Shown here: positions 1 to 7,700 of the stretch, in pieces
Numbering within the stretch: the stretch's first letter is position 1
Layout of the letters: each line of letters begins with the position of its first letter
Position numbers and translations under genes: made by a program
Origin: Nocardia jiangxiensis NBRC 101359
GTDB taxonomy: Bacteria > Actinomycetota > Actinomycetes > Mycobacteriales > Mycobacteriaceae
Assembly (NCBI RefSeq): GCF_000308615.1
Contig: NZ_BAGB01000035.1
Span: forward strand, 1-64,000
Length of the DNA stretch: 64,000 nucleotides
Direction: 5' to 3'
The notes under the pieces: model-generated
Seen by the model: only the letters and a program-made list of their open reading frames with translations
What the model was told of the DNA's origin: nothing
The model's database searches: none

Positions 1-164
1 ACCGCCGGACCTGTTTCGAGCGCCAACCGGCACTGCCGGGCGCGAATTATGTACGCATGCAATGAAATTCGGCACTCGAAATACCGGAAGGCGACCTCGG
101 CGAGCGTGCGGTGTTACCACAGACCAGCTGTGGCGTCAGCGATCACTCCAGTTCCCGACCCGAC
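1..164. other. left-edge non-coding stretch
   Basis: I see no convincing gene, hairpin or repeat here. It lies beyond the 3' end of the first minus-strand gene. It may contain the end of a gene that lies outside the window, but no frame looks like a conserved protein tail. Confidence 0.4.
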
Positions 165-1124
165 TCAGGTGTTGGCGCGGGATCGTCGGACTGCGGGTGG
201 GACGGCAACGACCTTACCGTGGATCTCTCCCGCGTCGGACTGCTGATGGATCGCGGGCAGCTCGCTCAGCGGCACGCGCCGGGCGATCTCGACGTGCAGG
301 TCGCCGCGGTCGATGAGGGCGACGAGGTGCGAGAGCGTGTCCGCGTCGGGGTGGACGAAGATCGTCGCCGCGCGCACGTTTCGATCCTCGTCACCGGGCG
401 TCGTCACGGTCGGTGTCGTGGAGACGACCACGCCGCCATCGCGGACGCGCGTGACCAGGGCGGTGAATCCGTCAGGGGTGATCGGGGCGAGGTTGAGCAG
501 CACATCGACGGGCTCGGTCACCGCGTCGAGCACAGAGGTGGCCGTGTGGTCGATGATCTCGTCCGCACCTGCCGCCTCGACGATCTCGCTGCTGCGCGGG
601 CTCGCTGTGGCGATGACGTACGCACCTGCGCGCTTGGCCAGTTGCACAGCGTATCCGCCCACCGGGCCGCCGGCGCCGTTGATCAGCACCCGCTGGCCGG
701 CCTCGAGCTCGCCGGCCTCGAAGAGTGCCTGCGAGGCGGTCAGCCCGACCGACGGCAACCCGGCAGCATCGGCCAGCAGCATGCTCGTCGGAGCCTGCAC
801 CAGCGCTTCCGCCGGGGCGACGACGTACTGCGCCGCGGAGCCGTCGGCATTCATGGGTATGAACCCGACGACGTTCTCGCCCACGGTGAGACCGTCCACC
901 CCGTGGCCGATCGCGTCGATCGTGCCGGAGACGTCGTAGCCCGGAACGTGCGGCAGCGTCACCGGAATCGGCAGGAAGCCGCCGCGCATTCCGCCGTCGG
1001 CCGGGTTGAACGCCGACCCCGCGACCTGGATGCGCACCTCACCGGCACCGGGGACCGGCTGGTCGACGTCTTCGTAGCGCAGAACCTCCGGGCCGCCTGT
1101 TTCGTGGAACCGTACTGCCTTCAT
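165..1124 (-). CDS. NADP-dependent quinone oxidoreductase-like MDR protein
   Basis: A 319-residue zinc-independent medium-chain reductase of the quinone oxidoreductase group. The N-terminal GroES-like domain opens MKAVRFHETGGPEVLRYEDV, and the Rossmann part carries INGAGGPVGGYAVQLAKRAG for NADP binding. The cysteine set of zinc alcohol dehydrogenases is absent. Known members reduce quinones or activated enones in the cytosol; the substrate here cannot be told. The start is the ATG at 1124; the reading frame runs on upstream, but this ATG begins exactly where the family does. It is divergent from a MarR gene 114 bp away, with three palindromes between, so it is almost certainly the target of that regulator. 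Such pairs often respond to electrophiles or oxidants; that is inference. Confidence 0.9.
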   Translation of the reverse strand: MKAVRFHETGGPEVLRYEDVDQPVPGAGEVRIQVAGSAFNPADGGMRGGFLPIPVTLPHVPGYDVSGTIDAIGHGVDGLTVGENVVGFIPMNADGSAAQYVVAPAEALVQAPTSMLLADAAGLPSVGLTASQALFEAGELEAGQRVLINGAGGPVGGYAVQLAKRAGAYVIATASPRSSEIVEAAGADEIIDHTATSVLDAVTEPVDVLLNLAPITPDGFTALVTRVRDGGVVVSTTPTVTTPGDEDRNVRAATIFVHPDADTLSHLVALIDRGDLHVEIARRVPLSELPAIHQQSDAGEIHGKVVAVPPAVRRSRANT

Positions 1125-1145
1125 GGTGTCTTTCCTTTCGGCGTG

Positions 1146-1224
1146 TTGCTTTGAATTCGAAGCAACTGACGACCAAGCTAACACTGCTTCGAACTCGAAG
1201 CAAGTACTTCGAGTTCGAAGTACT
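1146..1224. promoter_or_regulatory. three tandem MarR-type operators
   Basis: Three palindromes lie between the divergent oxidoreductase and marR genes. Site 1 (1146-1165) has arms TTGCTTTGA and TCGAAGCAA around AT, with one mismatch. Site 2 (1185-1202) has perfect arms TGCTTCGA/TCGAAGCA around AC. Site 3 (1203-1224) has perfect 10-bp arms AGTACTTCGA/TCGAAGTACT around GT. The centres of sites 2 and 3 are 20 bp apart, about two helical turns. Site 3 ends 14 bp before the marR start, so autoregulation is likely. Confidence 0.8.
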
Positions 1225-1238
1225 GATAGACTCGGCTC

Positions 1239-1760
1239 ATGCCCGCTTCGCCGCCGCCCCTGGATGCCACGCAGTTGGGCGCATACTTCGCCCTCATCGA
1301 GGCGAGCAGCCTGCTCAAGCACGCCGTCGAACAGCAGTTGCGGGAGGCCGGGGATCTCAGCTACGTGCAGTTCCAGCTCCTGGCCACCCTCGGAGACTCC
1401 CCGACAGGCAGTCGGCGGATGACCGATCTGGCCGACGGTGTCGTCTACAGCCGCAGCGGACTGACCTACCAGGCCCAGACACTGGAGAAGCGGGGCCTGG
1501 TGACCCGCACGTTGTCCGCCGATGACGAGCGCAGCATCACGGTCACCATCACTGACGAGGGACGTGCCGTGCTCGCGGGGGTCTTCCCCGGTCACGTCGC
1601 TGTCCTCGACGACCTGCTGTTCGCCCCGCTGTCCCGATCCGACGTCGAGGCACTCGCCGACATCCTCGCCCGCGCGCGAGACCACATGCGTCGGACGCCG
1701 CCGCGGTCGGCCGAACCGCGGCGGCGCAAGAAAGCAGCCGGAACGGACCGATCTCCTTAG
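1239..1760 (+). CDS. MarR-family transcriptional regulator
   Basis: A 173-residue winged-helix regulator. The core runs from about residue 12 to 150: the DNA-binding segment has MTDLADGVVYSRSGLTYQAQ followed by the wing LEKRGLVTRTLSADDERS, the usual MarR recognition helix and basic wing. The tail is very basic (RRRKKAAG), which may add non-specific DNA contact. It is a cytosolic dimer expected to bind palindromic operators and release them on binding a small ligand or on oxidation. The three palindromes just upstream are its likely sites, controlling itself and the divergent oxidoreductase. There is no cysteine for thiol sensing in the core, so a ligand mechanism is more likely; this is inference. 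Confidence 0.93.
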   Translation: MPASPPPLDATQLGAYFALIEASSLLKHAVEQQLREAGDLSYVQFQLLATLGDSPTGSRRMTDLADGVVYSRSGLTYQAQTLEKRGLVTRTLSADDERSITVTITDEGRAVLAGVFPGHVAVLDDLLFAPLSRSDVEALADILARARDHMRRTPPRSAEPRRRKKAAGTDRSP

Positions 1761-1841
1761 ACCGCAACTACTTTCGCCCGAACGTATGGCCGTGAGGACG
1801 CGACACAGCGCGCTGGATCAGCCTCACGTGAGCCATCATGC

Positions 1842-1873
1842 CGATAAGCCGAGCAATCGTGACCGGCTTATCG
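1842..1873. terminator. candidate hairpin downstream of marR
   Basis: A perfect 10-bp inverted repeat, CGATAAGCCG and CGGCTTATCG, with a 12-nt loop, lies 80 bp after the marR stop. There is no T tract. It may be a terminator or part of a decayed gene: on the minus strand the same DNA reads as an uninterrupted peptide from about 1918 to 1785, ending in a stop. Confidence 0.4.
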
Positions 1874-1952
1874 AGATCGACTGCGCCGGCGATCTCGCGC
1901 ACAGTGGGACTCGTTCAGCCGGGGCTGAGCAATTCCCGCACGGCGAAAACCG

Positions 1953-1988
1953 TTGCCCCGCCATATCCCCCTCGCAGACAATGGATGC
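1953..1988 (+). promoter_or_regulatory. candidate leaderless promoter
   Basis: A possible -35 TTGCCC (1953-1958) and -10 GACAAT (1977-1982), 18 bp apart, place the transcription start at the GTG of 1989. No Shine-Dalgarno sequence is visible in front of that GTG, which fits a leaderless mRNA. Confidence 0.35.
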
Positions 1989-2507
1989 GTGATCGGTGAC
2001 CGGTGGGGCGTGAGCGAAAGCGAGGTCGTCCGCTCGTACCCGTGCGACGACTTCGTCACCTCACCCGCACTGCAAGCGTGGCGGGGCGTGGGTGTGGAGG
2101 CGCCCGTCGAAGCGGTGTGGCCCTGGGTCGCGCAGGTCAGGATCGCGCCCTACGCGTACGACTGGATCGACAACCTCGGACGCCGCTCACCGCGAGAACT
2201 GGTGAGCCTTCCCGAGCCTCGAGTCGGAGAACGATTCACCACCGCCGCCGGGCGCGAGTGGGGCCGAATCGTCTCCGTCGATCCGGGGAATCAGCTGACG
2301 GGCAGGATGATGGGCGCTTTCATGTCCTACGTCCTGGTGCCCCACGATCACGACACGACGCGGCTGCTGCTCAAGGTTGTGATGCAGACCAACCGATGGG
2401 TGGCCCTCGGGCTGTCCGTCGGTGATCTGATCATGGCTCGGCGGCAGTTACTGAACTTCAAACAGCTCGTCGAGAGCCACCGACACCAGAACACGAACCG
2501 TCTGTGA
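1989..2507 (+). CDS. SRPBCC-like (START/polyketide cyclase fold) protein
   Basis: About 172 residues. The body (APVEAVWPWVAQVRIAPYAY, later RIVSVDPGNQLTGRMMGAF) matches the helix-grip SRPBCC pattern in which a small protein encloses a hydrophobic ligand. Proteins of this kind with a paired WPWVAQ motif are common in actinomycetes and mostly unassigned. The start is uncertain: GTG at 1989 fits a leaderless promoter, GTG at 2010 gives the more typical MSESEVV start, and the frame is open to a TTG at 1953. It stands alone between marR and a convergent secreted-protein gene. No function can be assigned beyond the fold. Confidence 0.75.
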   Translation: MIGDRWGVSESEVVRSYPCDDFVTSPALQAWRGVGVEAPVEAVWPWVAQVRIAPYAYDWIDNLGRRSPRELVSLPEPRVGERFTTAAGREWGRIVSVDPGNQLTGRMMGAFMSYVLVPHDHDTTRLLLKVVMQTNRWVALGLSVGDLIMARRQLLNFKQLVESHRHQNTNRL

Positions 2508-2559
2508 TCGCGCCGTGCTCGCGGTGCGTACCTGACGATCTCGCCGCCGGGTGGGTCGT

Positions 2560-3012
2560 TCAACTGGTCTGAGTGCCCGACCAGCCGAAGCTGAAGCTGT
2601 GCCCCTTCGAGCTGCAACTGATGGCGCCGCGGCCGCCACCGGAACACGTCGCTCCCGCATAGCTGATGGTGCTGCCGTAGCCGTCTCCCTCCGGCAACAC
2701 CGGGCTGCCCGCTCGCCCGTGCTGCCCGAACAGCCCGAAGGTGGGATGCGCGGGCAGAATAGGCAGGTCGATCACCAGGTCGGTGACCGGGATGATGTTG
2801 TACCACTTGGCCATACCCGCCGGAATGTCACACCCGACGTCACCGTTGGAATCAATCGAGCAGGTCGCACCAGCGACACTGAAGTAGGCGGTGGTACCGA
2901 CCAGATACGGTGTCACATCGACACTGGGTGGCGCCGCATTCGCAACGGCAGTACCGGCCATCGAGACCGCGACGGCAGCGGCCGCCACACCGACGAATGT
3001 GCGTGCTTTCAT
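2560..3012 (-). CDS. small secreted protein of unknown function
   Basis: A 150-residue protein with a clear Sec signal peptide: basic MKAR, a hydrophobic run of about 20 residues, and an A-N-A cleavage site near residue 26, before PPSVDVTPY. The mature part has four cysteines (ATCSIDSNGDVGCDI and GATCSGGGRGAISC), which can form two disulfides, and is rich in glycine and serine. It therefore acts outside the cytoplasmic membrane. Secreted proteins of this shape, cysteine-paired and without enzyme motifs, are typical of Nocardia and mycobacteria. It is convergent with the SRPBCC gene (53 bp between the stops). I do not recognise a family. Confidence 0.8.
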   Translation of the reverse strand: MKARTFVGVAAAAVAVSMAGTAVANAAPPSVDVTPYLVGTTAYFSVAGATCSIDSNGDVGCDIPAGMAKWYNIIPVTDLVIDLPILPAHPTFGLFGQHGRAGSPVLPEGDGYGSTISYAGATCSGGGRGAISCSSKGHSFSFGWSGTQTS

Positions 3013-3195
3013 GGAGTCTCCCGAGAGTTCACCGGCCCCAGCGCCAGTTCTGCCGAAGTATCTTGTTGCACAGGCAATGTCGCCGGTTCGGGCCGAGGCG
3101 TTACCGATCGGAAGGGTTGACCGATCGACTGACGCCGTAGGATCGAGCCTGGCTGCCCACGGCGTAGCCGCACGAGCGAACGACGGAGGCGAAGT

Positions 3196-3432
3196 ATGAC
3201 CGACGAGGAAATCGTCGTCGCGTTCGCCCTGGCCAGACTGGACAACGCGAACAGCGACCTCGATCTGGAAGACGTCGCCACCCTGGTGGTGCGCCGCCTG
3301 TCCCCCGACCAGATGCTCGACCTCGCGACCCGCAACCTCGCCGAACGAGATGAGCTACGGGGAGCGCTGTTCGAGTCCGCGGTCGAGCACGTGCTCAGGA
3401 CCGTGCTGACCGCCCGAGGGCCTGTCGACTGA
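3196..3432 (+). CDS. hypothetical small acidic protein
   Basis: A 78-residue cytosolic protein with no signal peptide or membrane span. It is predicted helical, with acidic and leucine-rich stretches (DNANSDLDLEDVATLVVRRL, SPDQMLDLATRNLAERDEL). The start is well supported: GGAGG lies 7 nt before the ATG. It stands alone, divergent from the secreted protein gene. I do not recognise it; the helical layout could suit a small protein-protein interaction module, but that is a guess. Confidence 0.65.
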   Translation: MTDEEIVVAFALARLDNANSDLDLEDVATLVVRRLSPDQMLDLATRNLAERDELRGALFESAVEHVLRTVLTARGPVD

Positions 3433-3586
3433 CACGGCGCGATACGCCGACAGCAAGCCGGTCCCCCACCGACATCGCCGAAAGAACATGCCGAAGCCGT
3501 TCCACGGTCAGCAGATTCCTTCAGCAGCCGCCTGGAATGGTCTGCGCGCCAACAACAGCCGACGGCGCGGACACCGGCTGCTTCGC

Positions 3587-4201
3587 TCAGTGCAGCGGGG
3601 AGAATTCGGCGGGAATGGCGATGGTGGAGGTCGCGTGGGCGATGTTCTCGGGGCCGTTCTCGGGTGGCCAGATTCCGCGTTCGTAGGACTCGCGGCGGAT
3701 GGCCAGTCGTTGATCGAGGCTGGGGAATGGCCAGATGTGCGTGATGCGCGGGATGCCGTCCAGGCCGTACATCGCGGTGGTGAGTGGGAAGAGCGCGGTG
3801 CGTTCGGGGAGTGCGGCGGCCCAGCCGGCCATGGTGGGTGTCAGTCCGCCGACCTTCAACTCATAGGTGCGGAATTCGTAGACGTCGCCGTAGCGTCCGG
3901 TTCGGACGGGAGGGACGAACGGGAACGGCGCATAGGTCTCGACCGTGAAGGACTCCAGATGCTCGCCGACCCCGAAAGGGTTGGAACTGGTGAGGATCCG
4001 CTGTCGTTCCTCGGCGAGCGCATGCACATCCGCGAACTCGCGCAGTAGCAGTACCCGGCCGACGATCACACCGTGCTCCGTTTCCCAGCAGCCGAGCAGT
4101 CTGCCGCGCGCTGATGCGCCCGTGGTGTAGTCGTGCAAGATGGAGAGGGCTTTCGGCACTGTGTAGAGCTTCATTGCCAGATGGGTGAGTTCATAGAGCA
4201 C
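3587..4201 (-). CDS. NIPSNAP-family protein
   Basis: A 204-residue protein of the NIPSNAP/dimeric alpha-beta barrel type. The C-terminal copy of the domain is clear (YEFRTYELKVGGLTPTMAGW, then LFPLTTAMYGLDGIPRITHI, and RRESYERGIWPP). The N-terminal half (MLYELTHLAMKLYTVPKALS) is a second, more diverged copy, so two domains form a pseudo-dimer. The start is GTG at 4201, with GGAGG 8 nt upstream; the reading frame is open further upstream but without support. Known relatives are small proteins of catabolic operons with unproved roles, sometimes metal-free isomerase or chaperone-like. It is the last gene of the flavin-monooxygenase operon, 96 bp after a broken flavoprotein gene. Confidence 0.82.
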   Translation of the reverse strand: MLYELTHLAMKLYTVPKALSILHDYTTGASARGRLLGCWETEHGVIVGRVLLLREFADVHALAEERQRILTSSNPFGVGEHLESFTVETYAPFPFVPPVRTGRYGDVYEFRTYELKVGGLTPTMAGWAAALPERTALFPLTTAMYGLDGIPRITHIWPFPSLDQRLAIRRESYERGIWPPENGPENIAHATSTIAIPAEFSPLH

Positions 4202-4297
4202 TGCCAACGCCTCCGTGTAGTTACAGGTTTCTCCCCCGCTGTCGGCGCATCGATGGTCTCGATCGGGCACCGTCCCGGCCGATTTGCTGCGGACTCC

Positions 4298-5080
4298 TCA
4301 GCCATGGCGCCCCTCGGCCTCGGTCGCGGCGGTGTATCCCGCGGCGCGACCGAATACCGCGCCGGTGGCGAGCCGGGTTCCGCGCAGTTTCACGTTCACC
4401 CAATCGGGTCCGAGGTGCCGACGCCGTAGCTCGCGGTCGGCCTGGAAGCCGCCGGTGGCGATCACCACTGCGTCGCCGGGCAGCACGCCGCCGTCCACTG
4501 CCACGCCGGTGACTCGCCGGTCCTCGCGCACGACGTCGACGAGCGCGGTGCACCAGCGGATCTCGACCCCGATGCGTTCGGCGTACCCCAGCAGCGGCTC
4601 GATCACCTCGAAGCCGCGTGACATGCCCTCACCCGTGCTGGTCAGGATCTGCCCGGGCGGGATGTGCAGCACACCGTTGCGCACGTGTGCGCCGACGGTG
4701 CGGTTGAAGGTGAAGCGGACACCTTTCGCCGCCAGCCACCGCACGGTGTCCAGCGACTGTTCCGCGAGCGTTCTCACCAGCCGCGGGTCGGCCCGGCCGT
4801 CACTGATCGCCATCAATTCGGCGGCATAGGCGTCGCTCGCGTAGGGCGGAGCCTCGATCCGATCGGCTCTCATCCCGGGCTCGAAGTCCTGGGTGATCGA
4901 CGTCAGGTCGGCGGGTCCGTCGTAGCGGAACAGGAACAGCCCGCCCGAGAACGCGGCATTCCCGCCGACGTCCGCGCGGCTGCCCTTCTCCAGCAGGACG
5001 ACGTTCGCTCCGGCTTCGCGGGCGGAGATCGCGGCCGCGAGCCCGGTCAGGCCCGCTCCGGCGACAACAACTTTCGGCAC
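4298..5080 (-). pseudogene. C-terminally truncated FAD flavoprotein (tricarballylate dehydrogenase-like)
   Basis: The 260-residue frame opens with a perfect FAD Rossmann motif (VVVAGAGLTGLAAAISAREA) and continues with the FAD-binding-2/TcuA-like pattern (NAAFSGGLFLFRYDGPADLT, VVIATGGFQADRELRRRHLG, VNVKLRGTRLATG). Relatives are about 450-490 residues, with the substrate capping region and a second FAD contact in the C-terminal part. Here homology stops just after RGTRLATG, about 20 residues before the stop, and the missing half is not found in any frame of the following 96 bp before the next gene. It is most likely a deletion derivative without activity. It lies inside the monooxygenase operon, so an intact version probably once oxidised a pathway intermediate. 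Expression as a short protein cannot be ruled out. Confidence 0.72.
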
Positions 5081-5146
5081 TGGTCCTCCGTGTGTGGAAT
5101 AACGCTGTCGAATCGGTTCCGGTCGAAACTGCTGAAACCCCGGGTG

Positions 5147-6091
5147 TCACCAGCTGAAGGCGAGGCGTCCGGCAGTCTCGTCCCGGGGTACGAGGCCGGT
5201 GTGTCGGACGAACCCCTTGCACGGGGCGCCGACCTCGGTGGCCAGCCAGTTCGCGGTGTCGATCAGGCGTGGCAGGTCGATTCCGGTGCGGACGCCGGAC
5301 AATTCGAGCAGCTGCACGGCGTCCTCGGTGCATACTCCGCCGCCCTGGGAACCCGGCATGGCCGGGTGGCCGCCACTGCCCGCGAGCGTCGTGTCGATAT
5401 TCCGCACGCCCAGGTCCAGTAGCGGAAGCAGGGCGGCCAGGCCCATGCCGCGGGCGTCGTGGATCTGCACGGTGAGGTTCTCGGCGGGTATGTGGTTCAG
5501 TGCGGCGCCGACCAATTCGCGGATCTGTGGTGGTGCCGCGTAGCCGGACGAATCGGCGAGAATCCAGTGATCCACGCCGATGTCGAGAAGCCGGCCGGCC
5601 AGTCGTTCGAGGTCCGCACCGCCGCGCGCGGGTCCGGTGGGCCCGCCCCAGGCGAAGATCACGTATGTGCCGAGCACGATGTCGTGGTCCGAGGCGTACG
5701 CGGCCATGCGCTCGAGCTCCGCCAGCGAGTCCGTAGTGGAACGCCCGATGTTGGCGCGGGCGAAGTCCTCATCGGCCGACAGCAGGAAAGACGCCGTATC
5801 CGCGCCCGAGTCGACGGCGCGCATGAGGCCACGCGTGTTGCCGACACAGCAGCCGAGACCCAGGCCCGACACGCGCGGAACCCGCGCGAACACGTCCTCG
5901 GCGTCGGCGAGGCCGGGGATCAGGTCGGGGCGGACGAACGACGACAGCTCGAACGTGCGCAGCCCGGCGTCGACGAGCCGTCGCACCAGTTCGACCTTGA
6001 CCTCGGTCGGGACGCGATGGCTCTGGAACGTCAGGCGTGGCGCGATCTCGCGGATGCGCGCATCGGTGGGCATCCTGCTCGCCTCAGACAT
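5147..6091 (-). CDS. HMG-CoA lyase-like DRE-TIM protein with altered active site
   Basis: A 314-residue TIM-barrel protein of the HMGL-like family, which cleaves or forms C-C bonds next to a CoA thioester. The fold signature is kept (FELSSFVRPDLIPGLAD, VQIHDARGMGLAALLPLLDL, IDTTLAGSGGHPAMPGSQGG). Yet residues that are catalytic in HMG-CoA lyase differ: the motif R-D-G-L-Q is R19-L-T-F-Q, so the catalytic Asp is Leu; the first His of the HxH metal pair is Gln209 (His211 is kept); and the GGCP cysteine loop reads GGHP (His242). It may be another lyase, aldolase or a non-catalytic relative. The start at 6091 overlaps the end of the CoA ligase gene by 8 bp, so the two are translationally coupled and the ligase product is its probable substrate. 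An alternative start is ATG 6073. Confidence 0.8.
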   Translation of the reverse strand: MSEASRMPTDARIREIAPRLTFQSHRVPTEVKVELVRRLVDAGLRTFELSSFVRPDLIPGLADAEDVFARVPRVSGLGLGCCVGNTRGLMRAVDSGADTASFLLSADEDFARANIGRSTTDSLAELERMAAYASDHDIVLGTYVIFAWGGPTGPARGGADLERLAGRLLDIGVDHWILADSSGYAAPPQIRELVGAALNHIPAENLTVQIHDARGMGLAALLPLLDLGVRNIDTTLAGSGGHPAMPGSQGGGVCTEDAVQLLELSGVRTGIDLPRLIDTANWLATEVGAPCKGFVRHTGLVPRDETAGRLAFSW

Positions 6092-7700
6092 GGCGGGTCG
6101 GTGTGAAGCCCGCGGCCTGCGCATCCCAGGCGTCGAGCTGTCCCTGGCAGCGCAGCTCGGTTTTGCGGACCTTGCCGGTCGGCGTGACGGGTAGCCGATC
6201 GACGACGCGGTAGTAGCGAGGCACCATGAAATGCGGCATGCCGCGGTCACAGTGCGCGAACAGATCCGCGAAATCCACCTGCCGCCCGGAGTCCATCTCC
6301 AGCACGGCGAGTACTTCGTCTTCGCCCAGCTCCGACGGGGTGGCGATGGCGGCCGCCGCGACCACACCGGGATAGGCCAGCAGCAGCGACTCGACCTCGT
6401 GGGAGGAGATGTTCTCCCCGCGACGGCGCAGAGCATCCTTCTTACGGTCGACGAAGTAGAAGTACCCGTCCTCGTCGGTGTAGCCGAGATCGCCGGTGTG
6501 CCACCACAAATCGCGCATCGTCGCGAGCGTCGCCTCGGGATCGCGGTGGTAGCCGCAGAACATGACGTGGGGTTCGCGTGGCCGGTACACGATCTCACCG
6601 GCCTGCCCGGGTGCGGCGCGTCGGCCGGACTCGTCGTGCACCTCCACGATCGAGGACTCCGTGGGCAGCCCGATCGAGCCGATCTTGCGCGAGTCCAGCG
6701 GGTTGTAGAGCACGTTCTTGATCTCGGTGAGCCCATAGCCCTCGACGATGTGGACCCCGAAGCGTTCTTCGAACGGACGCAGTACCTGCGCGGGCGCGGG
6801 TGCGGCGAACACACGTCGTACTCGGTGGTCGCGGTCCTTTTCCGACGGTGGTTGCGCGAGCAGCGCGGGCAGGATCGAGCCCAGCGCGTTGAACTGGGTG
6901 ACGCCGTGTGCGCGCAGCTCGTCCCAGAACCGGCTGGCGGAGAACCTGCGGCCGAGCACGACGGTGGCACCGGCGTACAGGCCGTGCAGGGTGATGTTGA
7001 TCTGGGCTGCACCGTGGAACAGGGGCAGGCACGTGTAGAGCCGCTCGTCGGAAGCGGTGCCCATCTGGGCGGCGCACTCCCGTGCGGCGGCGACCTGCAT
7101 ACGGTTCGGGTACACCGCTCCCTTGCTGCGCCCGGTGGTGCCGGAGGTGAGCATGATGGCTACCGGATCGGCCGCGCCGACTTCGGGGAGCTCGCATCCC
7201 GGGTCGCCGGCCGCGATCAGCCCGCGCCAGGTCAGCACGCGGACGCCGGGCGGGGTACGGCCGGATGCGTCGTCGTCGAGCAGGACCACCGTGGTCAGTG
7301 TTCCCGGCAGTTCGGGGAGTTCGGCGACGAGGTCGAGCAGGGCAGCCTCGGTGATGAGGATCCGCACATCGGTGCTGCGCAGCGCGTGGTCGAGGAACTG
7401 CCCCTTGTACGCGGTGTTGACCGGGACTTCGACGAGCCCGGCGCGCGCGGCGCCGAACCAGGTGAGCAGATACTCGATGCGATTGGGCAGGAGGATGCCG
7501 ACCGCATCGCCGCGCTGGGCACCGAGTGCGAGCAGGCCACGGGCCACCTCGGAGACAGCGCGGTCCAGCCGGCCGTAGGTCAGCTCGGTGCCGTCGACCA
7601 CCAGCGCGGGCTTGTCCGGATGCGCGCAAGCCCGGGCGGCGACCAGACCGCCGACGGTGTCTTCCGCGAGATCCTCGGGGCCCCTGGGGTTTTCGGTCAT
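6084..7700 (-). CDS. AMP-forming acyl-CoA ligase
   Basis: A 538-residue ANL-superfamily enzyme that adenylates a carboxylic acid with ATP and then makes its CoA thioester. The P-loop is VAIMLTSGTTGRSKGAVYPN, the A5 region YGLTEIKNVLYNPLD, the ribose-binding Asp region DLWWHTGDLGYTDEDGYFYF, and the catalytic C-terminal lysine is in VTPTGKVRKTEL. All parts look intact and the length is normal. AAGGAG lies 6 nt before the ATG. It overlaps the upstream LLM monooxygenase gene by ATGA and the downstream lyase by 8 bp. Its substrate is probably the acid that this operon degrades; the closest known substrates for such sequences range from carnitine-like to medium-chain and branched acids, so no acid can be named. 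Confidence 0.93.
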   Translation of the reverse strand: MTENPRGPEDLAEDTVGGLVAARACAHPDKPALVVDGTELTYGRLDRAVSEVARGLLALGAQRGDAVGILLPNRIEYLLTWFGAARAGLVEVPVNTAYKGQFLDHALRSTDVRILITEAALLDLVAELPELPGTLTTVVLLDDDASGRTPPGVRVLTWRGLIAAGDPGCELPEVGAADPVAIMLTSGTTGRSKGAVYPNRMQVAAARECAAQMGTASDERLYTCLPLFHGAAQINITLHGLYAGATVVLGRRFSASRFWDELRAHGVTQFNALGSILPALLAQPPSEKDRDHRVRRVFAAPAPAQVLRPFEERFGVHIVEGYGLTEIKNVLYNPLDSRKIGSIGLPTESSIVEVHDESGRRAAPGQAGEIVYRPREPHVMFCGYHRDPEATLATMRDLWWHTGDLGYTDEDGYFYFVDRKKDALRRRGENISSHEVESLLLAYPGVVAAAAIATPSELGEDEVLAVLEMDSGRQVDFADLFAHCDRGMPHFMVPRYYRVVDRLPVTPTGKVRKTELRCQGQLDAWDAQAAGFTPTRHV

